Source: Chloroflexota bacterium (lineage in GTDB: Bacteria; Chloroflexota; Dehalococcoidia; Bin125). From it: 14,793 nt of DNA. The position numbers and the translations under genes are program-made. Each line of letters starts with the position of its first letter. The first letter of the stretch is position 1. The stretch spans positions 1 to 14,793 of the forward strand of contig JAPPBK010000162.1 of NCBI GenBank assembly GCA_026705105.1, given 5' to 3'. Below are positions 1 to 6,673 of the stretch, piece after piece. Below the pieces are notes generated by a model, which was not told the DNA's origin, ran no database searches, and saw nothing but the letters and a program-made list of their open reading frames with translations.

Positions 1-1
1 T

Positions 2-241
2 TACTTCAACGAGCTGGTCGAACTGATCAGAACCGAGGCGTCCGTGTTCCTGGCCGACAGCGCGAGCATCGAATCGATCGAGTACTACTCCACGGTCATC
101 ACGATCAACGGCGCAAGCGGCGAGATCATCAGCCAGATCACTACCGCAGAGTTTCAGTCCGACGGGAACGACGTAGAGTTCACCACCAGCATCTTCCTGC
201 TCGCCGATGTCCCCGTCGCGTTCTCCGATCCCGGCAGCTAG
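2..241 (+). CDS. C-terminal fragment of an unrecognised protein (5' end outside window)
   Basis: An open frame enters from the left edge and runs 79 codons to a TAG at 239-241. The start lies outside the window, and the GTG at 44 is only an internal Val codon. The visible part begins YFNELVELIRTEAS and then becomes rich in Ser, Thr, Ile and Val with alternating polar and hydrophobic residues (VITINGASGEI, FTTSIFLLADVPVAF), which suggests a beta-rich C-terminal domain. There is no membrane segment or catalytic motif that I recognise. It is co-directional with the ABC binding-protein gene, which starts 139 nt later. No function can be assigned. Confidence 0.6.
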   Translation, partial: YFNELVELIRTEASVFLADSASIESIEYYSTVITINGASGEIISQITTAEFQSDGNDVEFTTSIFLLADVPVAFSDPGS

Positions 242-380
242 AGCCGTTACCAGATACCCGTCGCCCCGCGTCCGTTCCCATCGTGCTAGCCTGCCCTGCA
301 CTGTCACGGCGCGCGCAGAGCGAACTTCGGGCGGAACGCATCATCGCCCGGACTACCGCGCCCAGGGAAAGGACGACCGG

Positions 381-2207
381 ATGACGACCCGCAACTATTG
401 GACCCGGATGAACCGCAGCAAGATGTCGAGGCGCTCGCTCCTGCGAGCCTCGGCCCGCGCCGGTGTGGGCGCGGCCGGACTCGCGTTGGTGGGTTGCGGA
501 GACGACGATGACGATGGTCAGACCGCCGCCCAGGTGCAGCAACAGGCCGAGCAGCAGGAAACGATGGCCGAGCAGCAGGCCCAGCAGCAGGACCAACAGG
601 ACGCCGCACAGCAGCAGCAACAGCAGGCAGCGGTCGCGCAGGCGCAGGCTGCAGGACCCGGCATCGCTCCGATCTACAACGCCGGACTGCACCTCAATAC
701 CACGGGCATTGACCCGCACACCGGAACGTCGGGCACCGACGCCTACTACTTCCAGCCGTTCTATGACTACCTGGTGATGCACGACACGCAGAACAACCAG
801 CTCACGGAGATCTCGCTGGCTGAGGCGTGGGAGTTCCCTGACAACACGACGATCATCTTCTCGCTGCGGGACGGCGTGACGTTCCACAACGGCGACTCGT
901 TCAGCTCCGAGGATGTGCGGCTCAACCTGGAGCGCGTGACCGGACACCCGGCCTCGACGCCGAAGGCGAACTTCGAGGTCGTGCACACGGTCGAGACGCC
1001 CGACGAGCGCACCGCGACCTATCTGCTCACGGAGCCGTCGGCGGCCGTCATGCACCTGCTCGGCGACCGCGCCGGCGCGATGATCCACGTGCCGACTGCC
1101 GACGAGCTGGGCGACGAGTACGGTCTCAACCCGGTTGGCACGGGCCCCTACTCGTTCGTCGAGTGGGTCGACCAGTCGCACGTGCTGGGCAAGCGAAACC
1201 CCGATCACTGGATGCTTGGCCCCGCGCCCGGCTCCCAGACCGGCAGCCCGGTGCCCTACTTCGATGAGCTGAAGTACAACATCATCACCGAGAACTCGAC
1301 GCTGATCGCCACCGGCCTCGCGGGCGACCTGGACACGATGTTCATCCCCGAGCCACAGTTCAATCCGCAGGTCGAGGAGCATCCCGACTGGCGCATCGTC
1401 GAGATGCAGGGCGCGTTCGTCTCGGAGATCCTGGTCTTCAACTCGAAGAAGCCGCCGCTGGACAACATGAACCTGCGGCTCGCGATCATGCATGCCGTTC
1501 ACCCCGAGGCGGTGAACCAGGCGGTGCACAACAATCTGATGATCCAGGCGCTCGGCGGTCAGTGGCCCAACGGCACCCTGGCCTACAGCGAGGTGCCGAG
1601 CAACCCGCAGGTCGCCTACCCGGCCATCGCCGCGCGGCGCGAGCGGGCGCAGGAGTACCTGGCGCAGTCAGGCGTCGACATCGAAGCGCTCAACGCCGAG
1701 GGTGGCATCTCGCTCACGACTTACGTCAACCAGGTCAAGATTGACGCCAGTCAGGCCTACGCCAACCAGATCAAGGAAGTGCTTGGCCTACAGGTCAACT
1801 TCGAGCCGCTGGAACTGGTCGAGTTCATTCCCGCCTTCTTCGAGAACGGCGAGTACCACATGACCCTGACCGGTTGGTCCCGATACCCGGAGCCCGACTG
1901 GATCGCATCGCTCGCGTACACCGAGAGCGGCGTCTACAACCCCACGGGCGCGCAGGACGTGGCGAGTCCGATTCACCCTGACCTGGACCAACTCGTCTCC
2001 GATGGTCGCTCGACCTTTGATGTCGAAGAACGACGCCAGATCTACGGCCAGATCAACGACATCATCGTCGGCGAGGGCCACTTCTACACGATGCTGTACG
2101 GCGTCAACTTCACCGGCGTGCGCAATGCCATCCAGAACGCCGAGGAGACCCTCTTCAACGGTGAAGGCAAGTGGCAAACACGTTGGCTGTACAGCGACGA
2201 GGTCTAA
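381..2207 (+). CDS. ABC transporter solute-binding lipoprotein, family 5 (oligopeptide/dipeptide type)
   Basis: This is a 608-residue extracytoplasmic binding protein for a DppBC-type importer. The ATG at 381 is preferred because a purine-rich GGAAAGGA lies about 8 nt upstream and a twin-arginine leader follows at once. The frame stays open upstream to an ATG at 207, but that would overlap the previous gene and bury the leader. Residues 16-21 read SRRSLL (Tat type), then comes a hydrophobic stretch and a lipobox LVGC with Cys39 as the lipidated residue. GDDDDDG and a Gln-rich tether (residues 47-91, 22 Gln of 45) follow before the folded domain. The body has SBP_bac_5 features: FSLRDGVTFHNGD, VGTGPYSFVEW and a C-terminal QINDIIVGEGHFYTMLYG. 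Neighbouring DppB/DppC permeases support peptide, opine or similar small-solute uptake. The actual ligand cannot be read from the sequence. Confidence 0.93.
   Translation: MTTRNYWTRMNRSKMSRRSLLRASARAGVGAAGLALVGCGDDDDDGQTAAQVQQQAEQQETMAEQQAQQQDQQDAAQQQQQQAAVAQAQAAGPGIAPIYNAGLHLNTTGIDPHTGTSGTDAYYFQPFYDYLVMHDTQNNQLTEISLAEAWEFPDNTTIIFSLRDGVTFHNGDSFSSEDVRLNLERVTGHPASTPKANFEVVHTVETPDERTATYLLTEPSAAVMHLLGDRAGAMIHVPTADELGDEYGLNPVGTGPYSFVEWVDQSHVLGKRNPDHWMLGPAPGSQTGSPVPYFDELKYNIITENSTLIATGLAGDLDTMFIPEPQFNPQVEEHPDWRIVEMQGAFVSEILVFNSKKPPLDNMNLRLAIMHAVHPEAVNQAVHNNLMIQALGGQWPNGTLAYSEVPSNPQVAYPAIAARRERAQEYLAQSGVDIEALNAEGGISLTTYVNQVKIDASQAYANQIKEVLGLQVNFEPLELVEFIPAFFENGEYHMTLTGWSRYPEPDWIASLAYTESGVYNPTGAQDVASPIHPDLDQLVSDGRSTFDVEERRQIYGQINDIIVGEGHFYTMLYGVNFTGVRNAIQNAEETLFNGEGKWQTRWLYSDEV
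519..653 (+). repeat. Gln-rich low-complexity tract within the binding-protein gene
   Basis: CAG/CAA-rich DNA encodes residues 47-91 of the binding lipoprotein, with 22 Gln among 45 residues and a run of six Gln near residue 77. It lies directly after the lipidated Cys39 and an Asp run, before the folded domain, so it most likely acts as a flexible tether to the membrane. CAG and CAA are mixed and Ala, Glu and Asp interrupt the run, so it is not a pure microsatellite. Confidence 0.85.
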
Positions 2208-2215
2208 CCCAACAG

Positions 2216-2249
2216 GATCATCTCCCCCGGCTCGCCGGGGGAGATGATC
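2216..2249 (+). promoter_or_regulatory. Strong intercistronic stem-loop between binding-protein and permease genes
   Basis: A perfect 15-bp inverted repeat (arms 2216-2230 and 2235-2249) with a 4-nt centre CTCG starts 9 nt after the binding-protein stop codon. Both ends of the stem are GATC. No T-run follows, so it is not a standard intrinsic terminator. Known binding-protein operons often carry such hairpins after the first cistron, where they stabilise its mRNA or cause partial termination so that the binding protein is made in excess over the permeases. That role here is inferred. Its core resembles the dispersed C/G-rich palindromes elsewhere in the window. Confidence 0.7.
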
Positions 2250-2272
2250 CCGCAGGGACAGAGGGCGGCTAC

Positions 2273-2344
2273 GCGCGCGCCGCGTAAGGCGGCAAGGCGC
2301 GCGCCGCCTAAGGCGGCAAGGCGTGCGCCGCGTAGCGCGGCGAG
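2273..2344 (+). repeat. Three tandem 24-bp GC-rich repeats, each with a small dyad
   Basis: Units are 2273-2296, 2297-2320 and 2321-2344. Units 1 and 2 differ by one base; unit 3 has a handful of changes. Each unit holds a short dyad, perfect in unit 2 (GCCGCC-TAA-GGCGGC). The array ends about 18 nt before the dppB-like ATG. It is in the untranslated gap between two co-directional cistrons and could fold into a row of small hairpins on the mRNA. The length is a multiple of 3, so short peptides can be read through it, but no ribosome-binding site or family supports translation. Confidence 0.8.
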
Positions 2345-2362
2345 GGTTGGTGGAACGCTGGT

Positions 2363-3316
2363 ATGTGGACGTACATCACGGTCCGGATCCTGCAATCTAT
2401 CGTCGTCGTCATCATCGTTGCCATTGCCTCGTTCGCGATCTTCCGCATCCTGCCCGGAGACCCGGTCGCGGCGCTGTCAGGCGAAGGTGAGGCGATCTCC
2501 CCGGAGCGCCGCGCGCAGGTCGAGGAACAGCTCGGCCTGAACAAGTCGGTGCCCGAACAGTTCGGCAAGTGGATCGGCGACATCGTCAGTTCCGGCGATT
2601 TTGGCAGTTCGGTGCTGACCAACCGCTCGATCGGTTCCGAGCTCGTGCAGCGGCTGCTGAACACCCTGCATGTCGGCTTTGCGACGATCATCGTCGGCAT
2701 GGTGGTCGGCATTCCCGCAGGCGTGTTATCGGCGATCAAGCCGAACTCGCTCGCCGATCGACTCGTGACGATGCTGTCGGTCGGCGGCGTGGCGATCCCC
2801 GATTATCTCACCGGATTGATCCTGATCCTGCTCTTCGTCGTGACCTGGGACGTGCTACCGGCGGCCGGCTTCGCGCGCGTCTGGGACGACCCGGCGGCAT
2901 CGATCCGCTCGCTAATCATGCCCACGCTGGTAGTGGGCTGGGTGCTCTCGGCGATCGTGGCTCGGCAGACGCGTTCCTCAATGCTGGAGGTCATGCGCCA
3001 GGATTATGTCCGCACGGCGCGCGCCAAGGGCTTGCGCGAGCGCCGCGTGATCGCGCTACACGCGCTGCGCAACGGATTGCTGCCCGTGGTCACCATCGTC
3101 GGCCTGCTCCTTGCCCGAGTCTTCGCCGGCGCCGTGATCGTCGAGCAGATCTTCAACATCCCCGGCATGGGCCGCTGGCTGGTGCAAGCCGCGCTGCAGC
3201 GCGACCTCTTGATTGTGCAGGCGATGATTCTCGTGATCGCGATCGCGATCGTAATCGCCAACCTGCTGACCGACATCTCCTACGGCGTGCTGGATCCGAG
3301 GATCCGCTATGGCTGA
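2363..3316 (+). CDS. dppB: ABC transporter permease, DppB family
   Basis: This 317-residue inner-membrane subunit forms half of the translocation channel with the DppC-type partner. The first helix (about residues 8-30) ends in the family hallmark FRILPGDPV. Several further helices follow, then the cytoplasmic EAA loop at about residues 212-232 (DYVRTARAKGL, then HALRNGLLPVVT) that contacts the ATPase. The C-terminus LLTDISYGVLDPRIRYG is typical of the family, and the length is normal. The ATG at 2363 has a weak GGTGGA about 8 nt upstream. The preceding gap holds a large hairpin and a tandem repeat that may lower its expression relative to the binding protein. The symbol marks family; the transported solute is unknown. 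Confidence 0.95.
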   Translation: MWTYITVRILQSIVVVIIVAIASFAIFRILPGDPVAALSGEGEAISPERRAQVEEQLGLNKSVPEQFGKWIGDIVSSGDFGSSVLTNRSIGSELVQRLLNTLHVGFATIIVGMVVGIPAGVLSAIKPNSLADRLVTMLSVGGVAIPDYLTGLILILLFVVTWDVLPAAGFARVWDDPAASIRSLIMPTLVVGWVLSAIVARQTRSSMLEVMRQDYVRTARAKGLRERRVIALHALRNGLLPVVTIVGLLLARVFAGAVIVEQIFNIPGMGRWLVQAALQRDLLIVQAMILVIAIAIVIANLLTDISYGVLDPRIRYG

Positions 3317-4250
3317 ACAGGCAACCGCGGAAGCCACAGCCGCCGGCTACCCGATCCCCGAGGAGGCGAGCCGGTTCGAGCCGTTGCGCACCTTCATGCG
3401 CCGCTTCCTACGGGTGCGATTGGTGCGTCCGGCGCTGTTCATCCTGGTCGTCTTCGGGATCATTGCGATCTTCGTCGATGTCTTCCCGGTGCCCGGTTTC
3501 GAGGAGCAGGCGACTGACGAGAACGGACTCTACGTCTCCTGGCAGTCGCCCAACGGCGACCACCCGTTCGGCACGGACAAGATCGGGCGCGACACCTTCT
3601 CGCGGGTGCTGCACGCGACGCGCGCTGCGCTCGCGGTGGGCTTTGGCGCGTCGCTGTTCGGCGCGATCTTCGGGCTGCCGATAGGCATCGCCGCAGGCTA
3701 TGCGCGCGGTGTGATCGATGAGGCGCTGATGCGCCTGATGGACGCGGTGCTCGCCTTCCCCGGGCTGATCCTGGCGCTGGCCCTGGTCTCGGTGCTGGGA
3801 CGCGACATCATCAACATCATTGTGGCGGTCGGCATCGCCAACATTCCCTGGGTGGCGCGGATCGCGCGCTCGATGGCGCTCTCGGTGCGTGAGCAGGACT
3901 ATGTCCTCGCCGGGCAGACGATTGGCGCGAGCAACCTGCGGATCATGATGCGCTACGTGCTGCCCAACAGCTTCCAACCGGTCATCGTGCAGGTCTCGCT
4001 GGGAGCCGGGTTCGCGATCATCGCCGAGGCCGGGCTGTCCTTCCTCGGCCTCGGCATCCGCCCGCCGGAGCCGACCTGGGGCGGCATGGTCTCCGAAGGA
4101 CGCCAGGTGATCATCACCGGCAGCGGCTGGTGGCTGTGGGTCTTCCCCGGCGCCTGTATCGCGCTCCTGGTCTGGAGCCTCAACATCATCGGCGACGGCC
4201 TGCGCGACGTCCTCGATCCACGCCTGCGCGGCGCGCTCGAGGGCGATTGA
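3309..4250 (+). CDS. dppC: ABC transporter permease, DppC family
   Basis: This 313-residue second permease subunit overlaps the dppB-like stop by 8 nt (ATG 3309, TGA 3314-3316), which implies translational coupling; GAGG lies about 8 nt upstream. A cytoplasmic N-terminal stretch precedes the first helix at about residues 40-58. The periplasmic hallmark HPFGTDKIGRDTFSRV follows, then core helices and the EAA loop EQDYVLAGQTIGASN ... RYVLPNSFQPVIV. FLGLGIRPPEPTWGGM and the closing GDGLRDVLDPRLRG are classic DppC/OppC signatures. Its stop is only 12 nt from the stop of the convergent NTF2-like gene, so the DppD/DppF ATPases that usually follow are not here. They must be encoded elsewhere or be shared with another transporter. 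Confidence 0.95.
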   Translation: MAEQATAEATAAGYPIPEEASRFEPLRTFMRRFLRVRLVRPALFILVVFGIIAIFVDVFPVPGFEEQATDENGLYVSWQSPNGDHPFGTDKIGRDTFSRVLHATRAALAVGFGASLFGAIFGLPIGIAAGYARGVIDEALMRLMDAVLAFPGLILALALVSVLGRDIINIIVAVGIANIPWVARIARSMALSVREQDYVLAGQTIGASNLRIMMRYVLPNSFQPVIVQVSLGAGFAIIAEAGLSFLGLGIRPPEPTWGGMVSEGRQVIITGSGWWLWVFPGACIALLVWSLNIIGDGLRDVLDPRLRGALEGD

Positions 4251-4262
4251 CCGTATTGCCGT

Positions 4263-5033
4263 TCAGAGCCCCGAGATTGCCAGCATCCGCCAGGCGCCGT
4301 CGCGCAACCCGACCAGCGCCAGCGCTCGCTGCGGGACGCCGTCGCGTTCGACGCGGAATGTGACGTTCGCGCCGCTGCTTCCGCAGTTGACGATCTGCAC
4401 GGAACCCGGCGGTGCATCGAGTCGGTCGTCGCCGACGCCGCGCATCGCCTCCGCCATCTCCGCCGCCGAGTTGATCACGATCACCACGCCCGGCGGACCG
4501 ATCAGCGTGAACGGGTAGGCCAGCGCCTCGCAGTAGGCCTCGATCTCGCCACCATTCAGGAGCGAGAGCGCGGACTCGACCCCGGCGACGGCCGCGCGTT
4601 CTTGCGAGGAGAAGTCGACGCCGTCGGCGAAACTGTCTGTCTTGAGCTGGGCCTGGATGCCCCAGCCGTCGACGGTCCTGGTCATCACGTAGACGACGCG
4701 ATTGGCCGCCATCGGCTCGTCGTCTGCGTCGTAACGGGTCCAGCCGCCGGCGATATGCGCTTTGTCATCCGACGCCTGCGCGACGGTGGGCGGCAGCGAC
4801 TGGCTGCGGGCCCAGCCGGTCGCTTCCAGGTCGTCCCAGAGCGGCTCGGCAAGATACTCCTCGGCGTCGGAGAAGACGCGAGTCGGCGGCCGCCAGTGGG
4901 CCGTACTGTCTGCTGCGGCAGAGACTCGGGCATGAGGCCACGAGTTCACGCCCGCCCAGCCCGTAGCGTCGCGGGCGTTGAACGTCTCGAGGAAGGCGAA
5001 GTAGGCGGCCTCGGGCGTCTCGTAGCGACTCAC
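4263..5033 (-). CDS. Double NTF2/SnoaL-like domain protein, paralogue 3 of a tandem triplet
   Basis: This 256-residue protein has no signal peptide or membrane helix. The start is taken as GTG at 5033 because SRYETPEAAYFAF then lines up with the N-termini of the two upstream paralogues (GSYASPEAAYWAF, GSHATPTAAYWAF). GTG at 5042 is an alternative, and the open frame continues to 5096 but would overlap the upstream gene. The N-half (about 1-140) has FNARDATGWAG, WPHARVSAA, HIAGGWTR and DGWGIQ. The C-half (about 150-256) has LLNGGEIEAYCEALAYPFTL and ends DGAWRMLAISGL. Each half shows the helix, then Tyr/Trp-Pro strand, then terminal strand order of NTF2-like folds. It is the most divergent of the three and last in the operon, 10 nt after its neighbour. 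Function unknown: members of this superfamily can be enzymes, ligand binders or scaffolds. Confidence 0.8.
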   Translation of the reverse strand: MSRYETPEAAYFAFLETFNARDATGWAGVNSWPHARVSAAADSTAHWRPPTRVFSDAEEYLAEPLWDDLEATGWARSQSLPPTVAQASDDKAHIAGGWTRYDADDEPMAANRVVYVMTRTVDGWGIQAQLKTDSFADGVDFSSQERAAVAGVESALSLLNGGEIEAYCEALAYPFTLIGPPGVVIVINSAAEMAEAMRGVGDDRLDAPPGSVQIVNCGSSGANVTFRVERDGVPQRALALVGLRDGAWRMLAISGL

Positions 5034-5043
5034 CGTCGGCACG

Positions 5044-5802
5044 TTACCCGTAGGGCCGCACGGCTGAGACCGCCGACGCGCCCCAGACGCCGTCACGCTC
5101 GACCACGAGGAAGCACTGCTCGAAGTAAACGCCGCCCTGCGTGATCGACTGTTCGACCAGCGCCGCCCGGGGTCCGATCGCGGTGATTCGCGTGTTGTGT
5201 GAGATCGGCACGGGGACGCTGAAGAACGCTCGATAGGCCTCGTCGACCGCTTCTCGCGTTTCGTAGTACTCCAGTTGGCCGGGCGCGAAGACGATCACGT
5301 TCGGATAGTGGAAGCAATCGAGCCAGGCATCGACCTCTCCTGCCGCAAGCGTCGTCATCATCCGGTCGATTAGCGCCATCGCCGCTTGAGTCGGTTCTTC
5401 GGCATCCGCTCCGGCCACGTAGCCCTCGACGCCGAACGCTCCCTGGATGCCCCAGCCATCCTCCATCTCGGACGCGATGTAGAGCAGCCGATTGCGGCTG
5501 ATCACCGAGCCGTCGGCGCGCAACCGGGTCCAGCCGCCGGCGAAGTGAACCTTGTCGGGGGAGCGATGCATGACCCGCGGCGTGATCGGCTGGGTCCAGG
5601 CCCAACCCGTGCGATCGACCGCGTCCCACGAGGCGGCAGCCTCAAACTCTTCGGCCGTGTCGGTAATGCGTGGCGCGAGGGTTGCCGCCGAAACCCGCAC
5701 ATGTGGGTAGGACATCACGCCCGCGCGACCCGAGGCCGAGCGGTCGTTGAAGGTGGTGAAGAACGCCCAGTAGGCCGCCTCGGGCGATGCGTAGGATCCC
5801 AT
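5044..5802 (-). CDS. Double NTF2/SnoaL-like domain protein, paralogue 2 of a tandem triplet
   Basis: This 252-residue protein starts at ATG 5802, with AAAGGG about 7 nt upstream. The frame is open further back but would then overlap the preceding gene. It shares blocks with both neighbours: PEAAYWAFF, YPHVRVSAA, TGWAWTQPITPRVMH, DKVHFAGGWTR, NRLLYI and DGWGIQ in the N-half, then LAAGEVDAWLDCFHYPNVIV and a closing strand DGVWGASAVSAVR in the C-half. The two halves appear to be an old internal duplication, both with a helix leading to a conserved Tyr-Pro strand. It is separated by 26 nt from the upstream paralogue and 10 nt from the downstream one, so the three are surely co-transcribed. No catalytic residue set can be named, and the role is unknown. 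Confidence 0.83.
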   Translation of the reverse strand: MGSYASPEAAYWAFFTTFNDRSASGRAGVMSYPHVRVSAATLAPRITDTAEEFEAAASWDAVDRTGWAWTQPITPRVMHRSPDKVHFAGGWTRLRADGSVISRNRLLYIASEMEDGWGIQGAFGVEGYVAGADAEEPTQAAMALIDRMMTTLAAGEVDAWLDCFHYPNVIVFAPGQLEYYETREAVDEAYRAFFSVPVPISHNTRITAIGPRAALVEQSITQGGVYFEQCFLVVERDGVWGASAVSAVRPYG

Positions 5803-5828
5803 GATTGGCCCTTTGCTGCGGGAGTTGG

Positions 5829-6620
5829 CTAGCGGACCGCGGAGACGGCGAGGATCTTCCATTCGCCATCGCGATCGGCGACCAGGAACGCCTGCCGAAA
5901 GCTGTCGTCGCCGCGCGTGATCGACTGCGCGAGCGTGACGCCGCTGACCCCGGCGGCGATCACGCCTGCCGTGTAGCTAATGGGCAACGCCTGGCCGGCC
6001 CAGTCCCCGTAGGCGGCGCGCATCTCGTCGGCGTCGTGCATCGTGTTGACCTCGCCCGGCGCGCCAACCAGGGTCAGCGGATAGTGGAAGCAGGTGAGCC
6101 AGTGGTCGACGTCGCCCGGCTCGAGCGTCTGCATCAGCCGCGCGAGCGCCGCAAGCGCCGCTTCCGACTCCGCGCCGCGCTCAGCGCCCTTGCTGAAGCC
6201 GTCGACGCCGAAGCGCGCCTGGATGCCCCAGCCCTCGTCGGTCCGCGTCATCACATAGAGCACGCGGTTGGTGACGATCTCCGAGTCGTCGGCGCGGTGC
6301 CGGGTCCAGCCGCCAGCCAGGTGGACCTTGTCCGTCGACGAATGCACGACCCGCGGTGTGATCCCCTGCGTCCGCACCCAGCCGGTGACCTCGAAGCGTT
6401 GCCAGCCCGCGTCCGCCGCCATCGCCGCATAGTCCGCCGCGGACGGATACACGCCGGATGCGGTCCGCGCGCCGGGCTGCGCACCGCTCGCCCGCGGCGA
6501 TGCCGCCGAGACGCGGACGTGCGGGTACGACATCGCGCCGGCCCAGCCGTTCGGGTCTTTGGCGTTGAAGCGATCGAAGAACGCCCAGTACGCCGCGGTC
6601 GGCGTCGCGTGACTACCCAT
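5829..6620 (-). CDS. Double NTF2/SnoaL-like domain protein, paralogue 1 of a tandem triplet
   Basis: This 263-residue protein starts at ATG 6620, with GGGAG 8 nt upstream. An upstream in-frame ATG at 6656 lacks such a site. The N-half contains TAAYWAFFDRFNAKD, GWAGAMSYPHVRVSAA, an insertion around residues 40-60 absent from paralogue 2, TGWVRTQGITPRVVH, DKVHLAGGWTRHRADD, NRVLYVMTRT and DEGWGIQ. The C-half has LEPGDVDHWLTCFHYPLTLVG, AQSITRGDDSFRQAFLV and ends DGEWKILAVSAVR. It has no export signal. It lies 53 nt downstream of a cytochrome c gene on the same strand and heads the paralogue series. The fold family is inferred from pattern and length; the substrate or partner is unknown. Confidence 0.83.
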   Translation of the reverse strand: MGSHATPTAAYWAFFDRFNAKDPNGWAGAMSYPHVRVSAASPRASGAQPGARTASGVYPSAADYAAMAADAGWQRFEVTGWVRTQGITPRVVHSSTDKVHLAGGWTRHRADDSEIVTNRVLYVMTRTDEGWGIQARFGVDGFSKGAERGAESEAALAALARLMQTLEPGDVDHWLTCFHYPLTLVGAPGEVNTMHDADEMRAAYGDWAGQALPISYTAGVIAAGVSGVTLAQSITRGDDSFRQAFLVADRDGEWKILAVSAVR

Positions 6621-6673
6621 GGCAGAACTCCCGTCCGCCACCGAGGATAGGGGCAATCAGGTCGTTGGTCGGG

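Noticed and set aside
281..292. TGCTAGCCT as an extended -10 for the binding-protein operon
   Set aside because: It matches TAnnnT loosely but no -35 is found at a proper distance, so support is too weak to list.
180..1529. Long minus-strand open frame opposite the binding-protein gene
   Set aside because: It is Arg- and Leu-rich with no family motif, and lies antisense to a clear SBP_bac_5 gene. High GC with G/C third positions keeps the antisense frame open.
2204..2395. Minus-strand small ORF with repeated LAALRGAR-like units
   Set aside because: The peptide repeat is simply the translation of the 24-bp tandem DNA repeat. There is no ribosome-binding site and it overlaps the start of the dppB-like gene on the other strand.
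3232..3262. GATCGC repeats resembling the cyanobacterial HIP1 octamer
   Set aside because: They encode the I-A-I-A-I-V-I stretch of a DppB transmembrane helix with preferred Ile and Ala codons, so the protein explains them.
2569..3684. Long plus-strand frame overlapping dppB-like and dppC-like genes
   Set aside because: It is an Arg/Ala-rich shifted frame of two well-supported permease genes, without a start context or family resemblance.
5805..6650. Long plus-strand frame opposite NTF2-like paralogue 1
   Set aside because: The opposite strand has clear paralogy with two neighbouring genes and good ribosome-binding sites. The plus frame has none.
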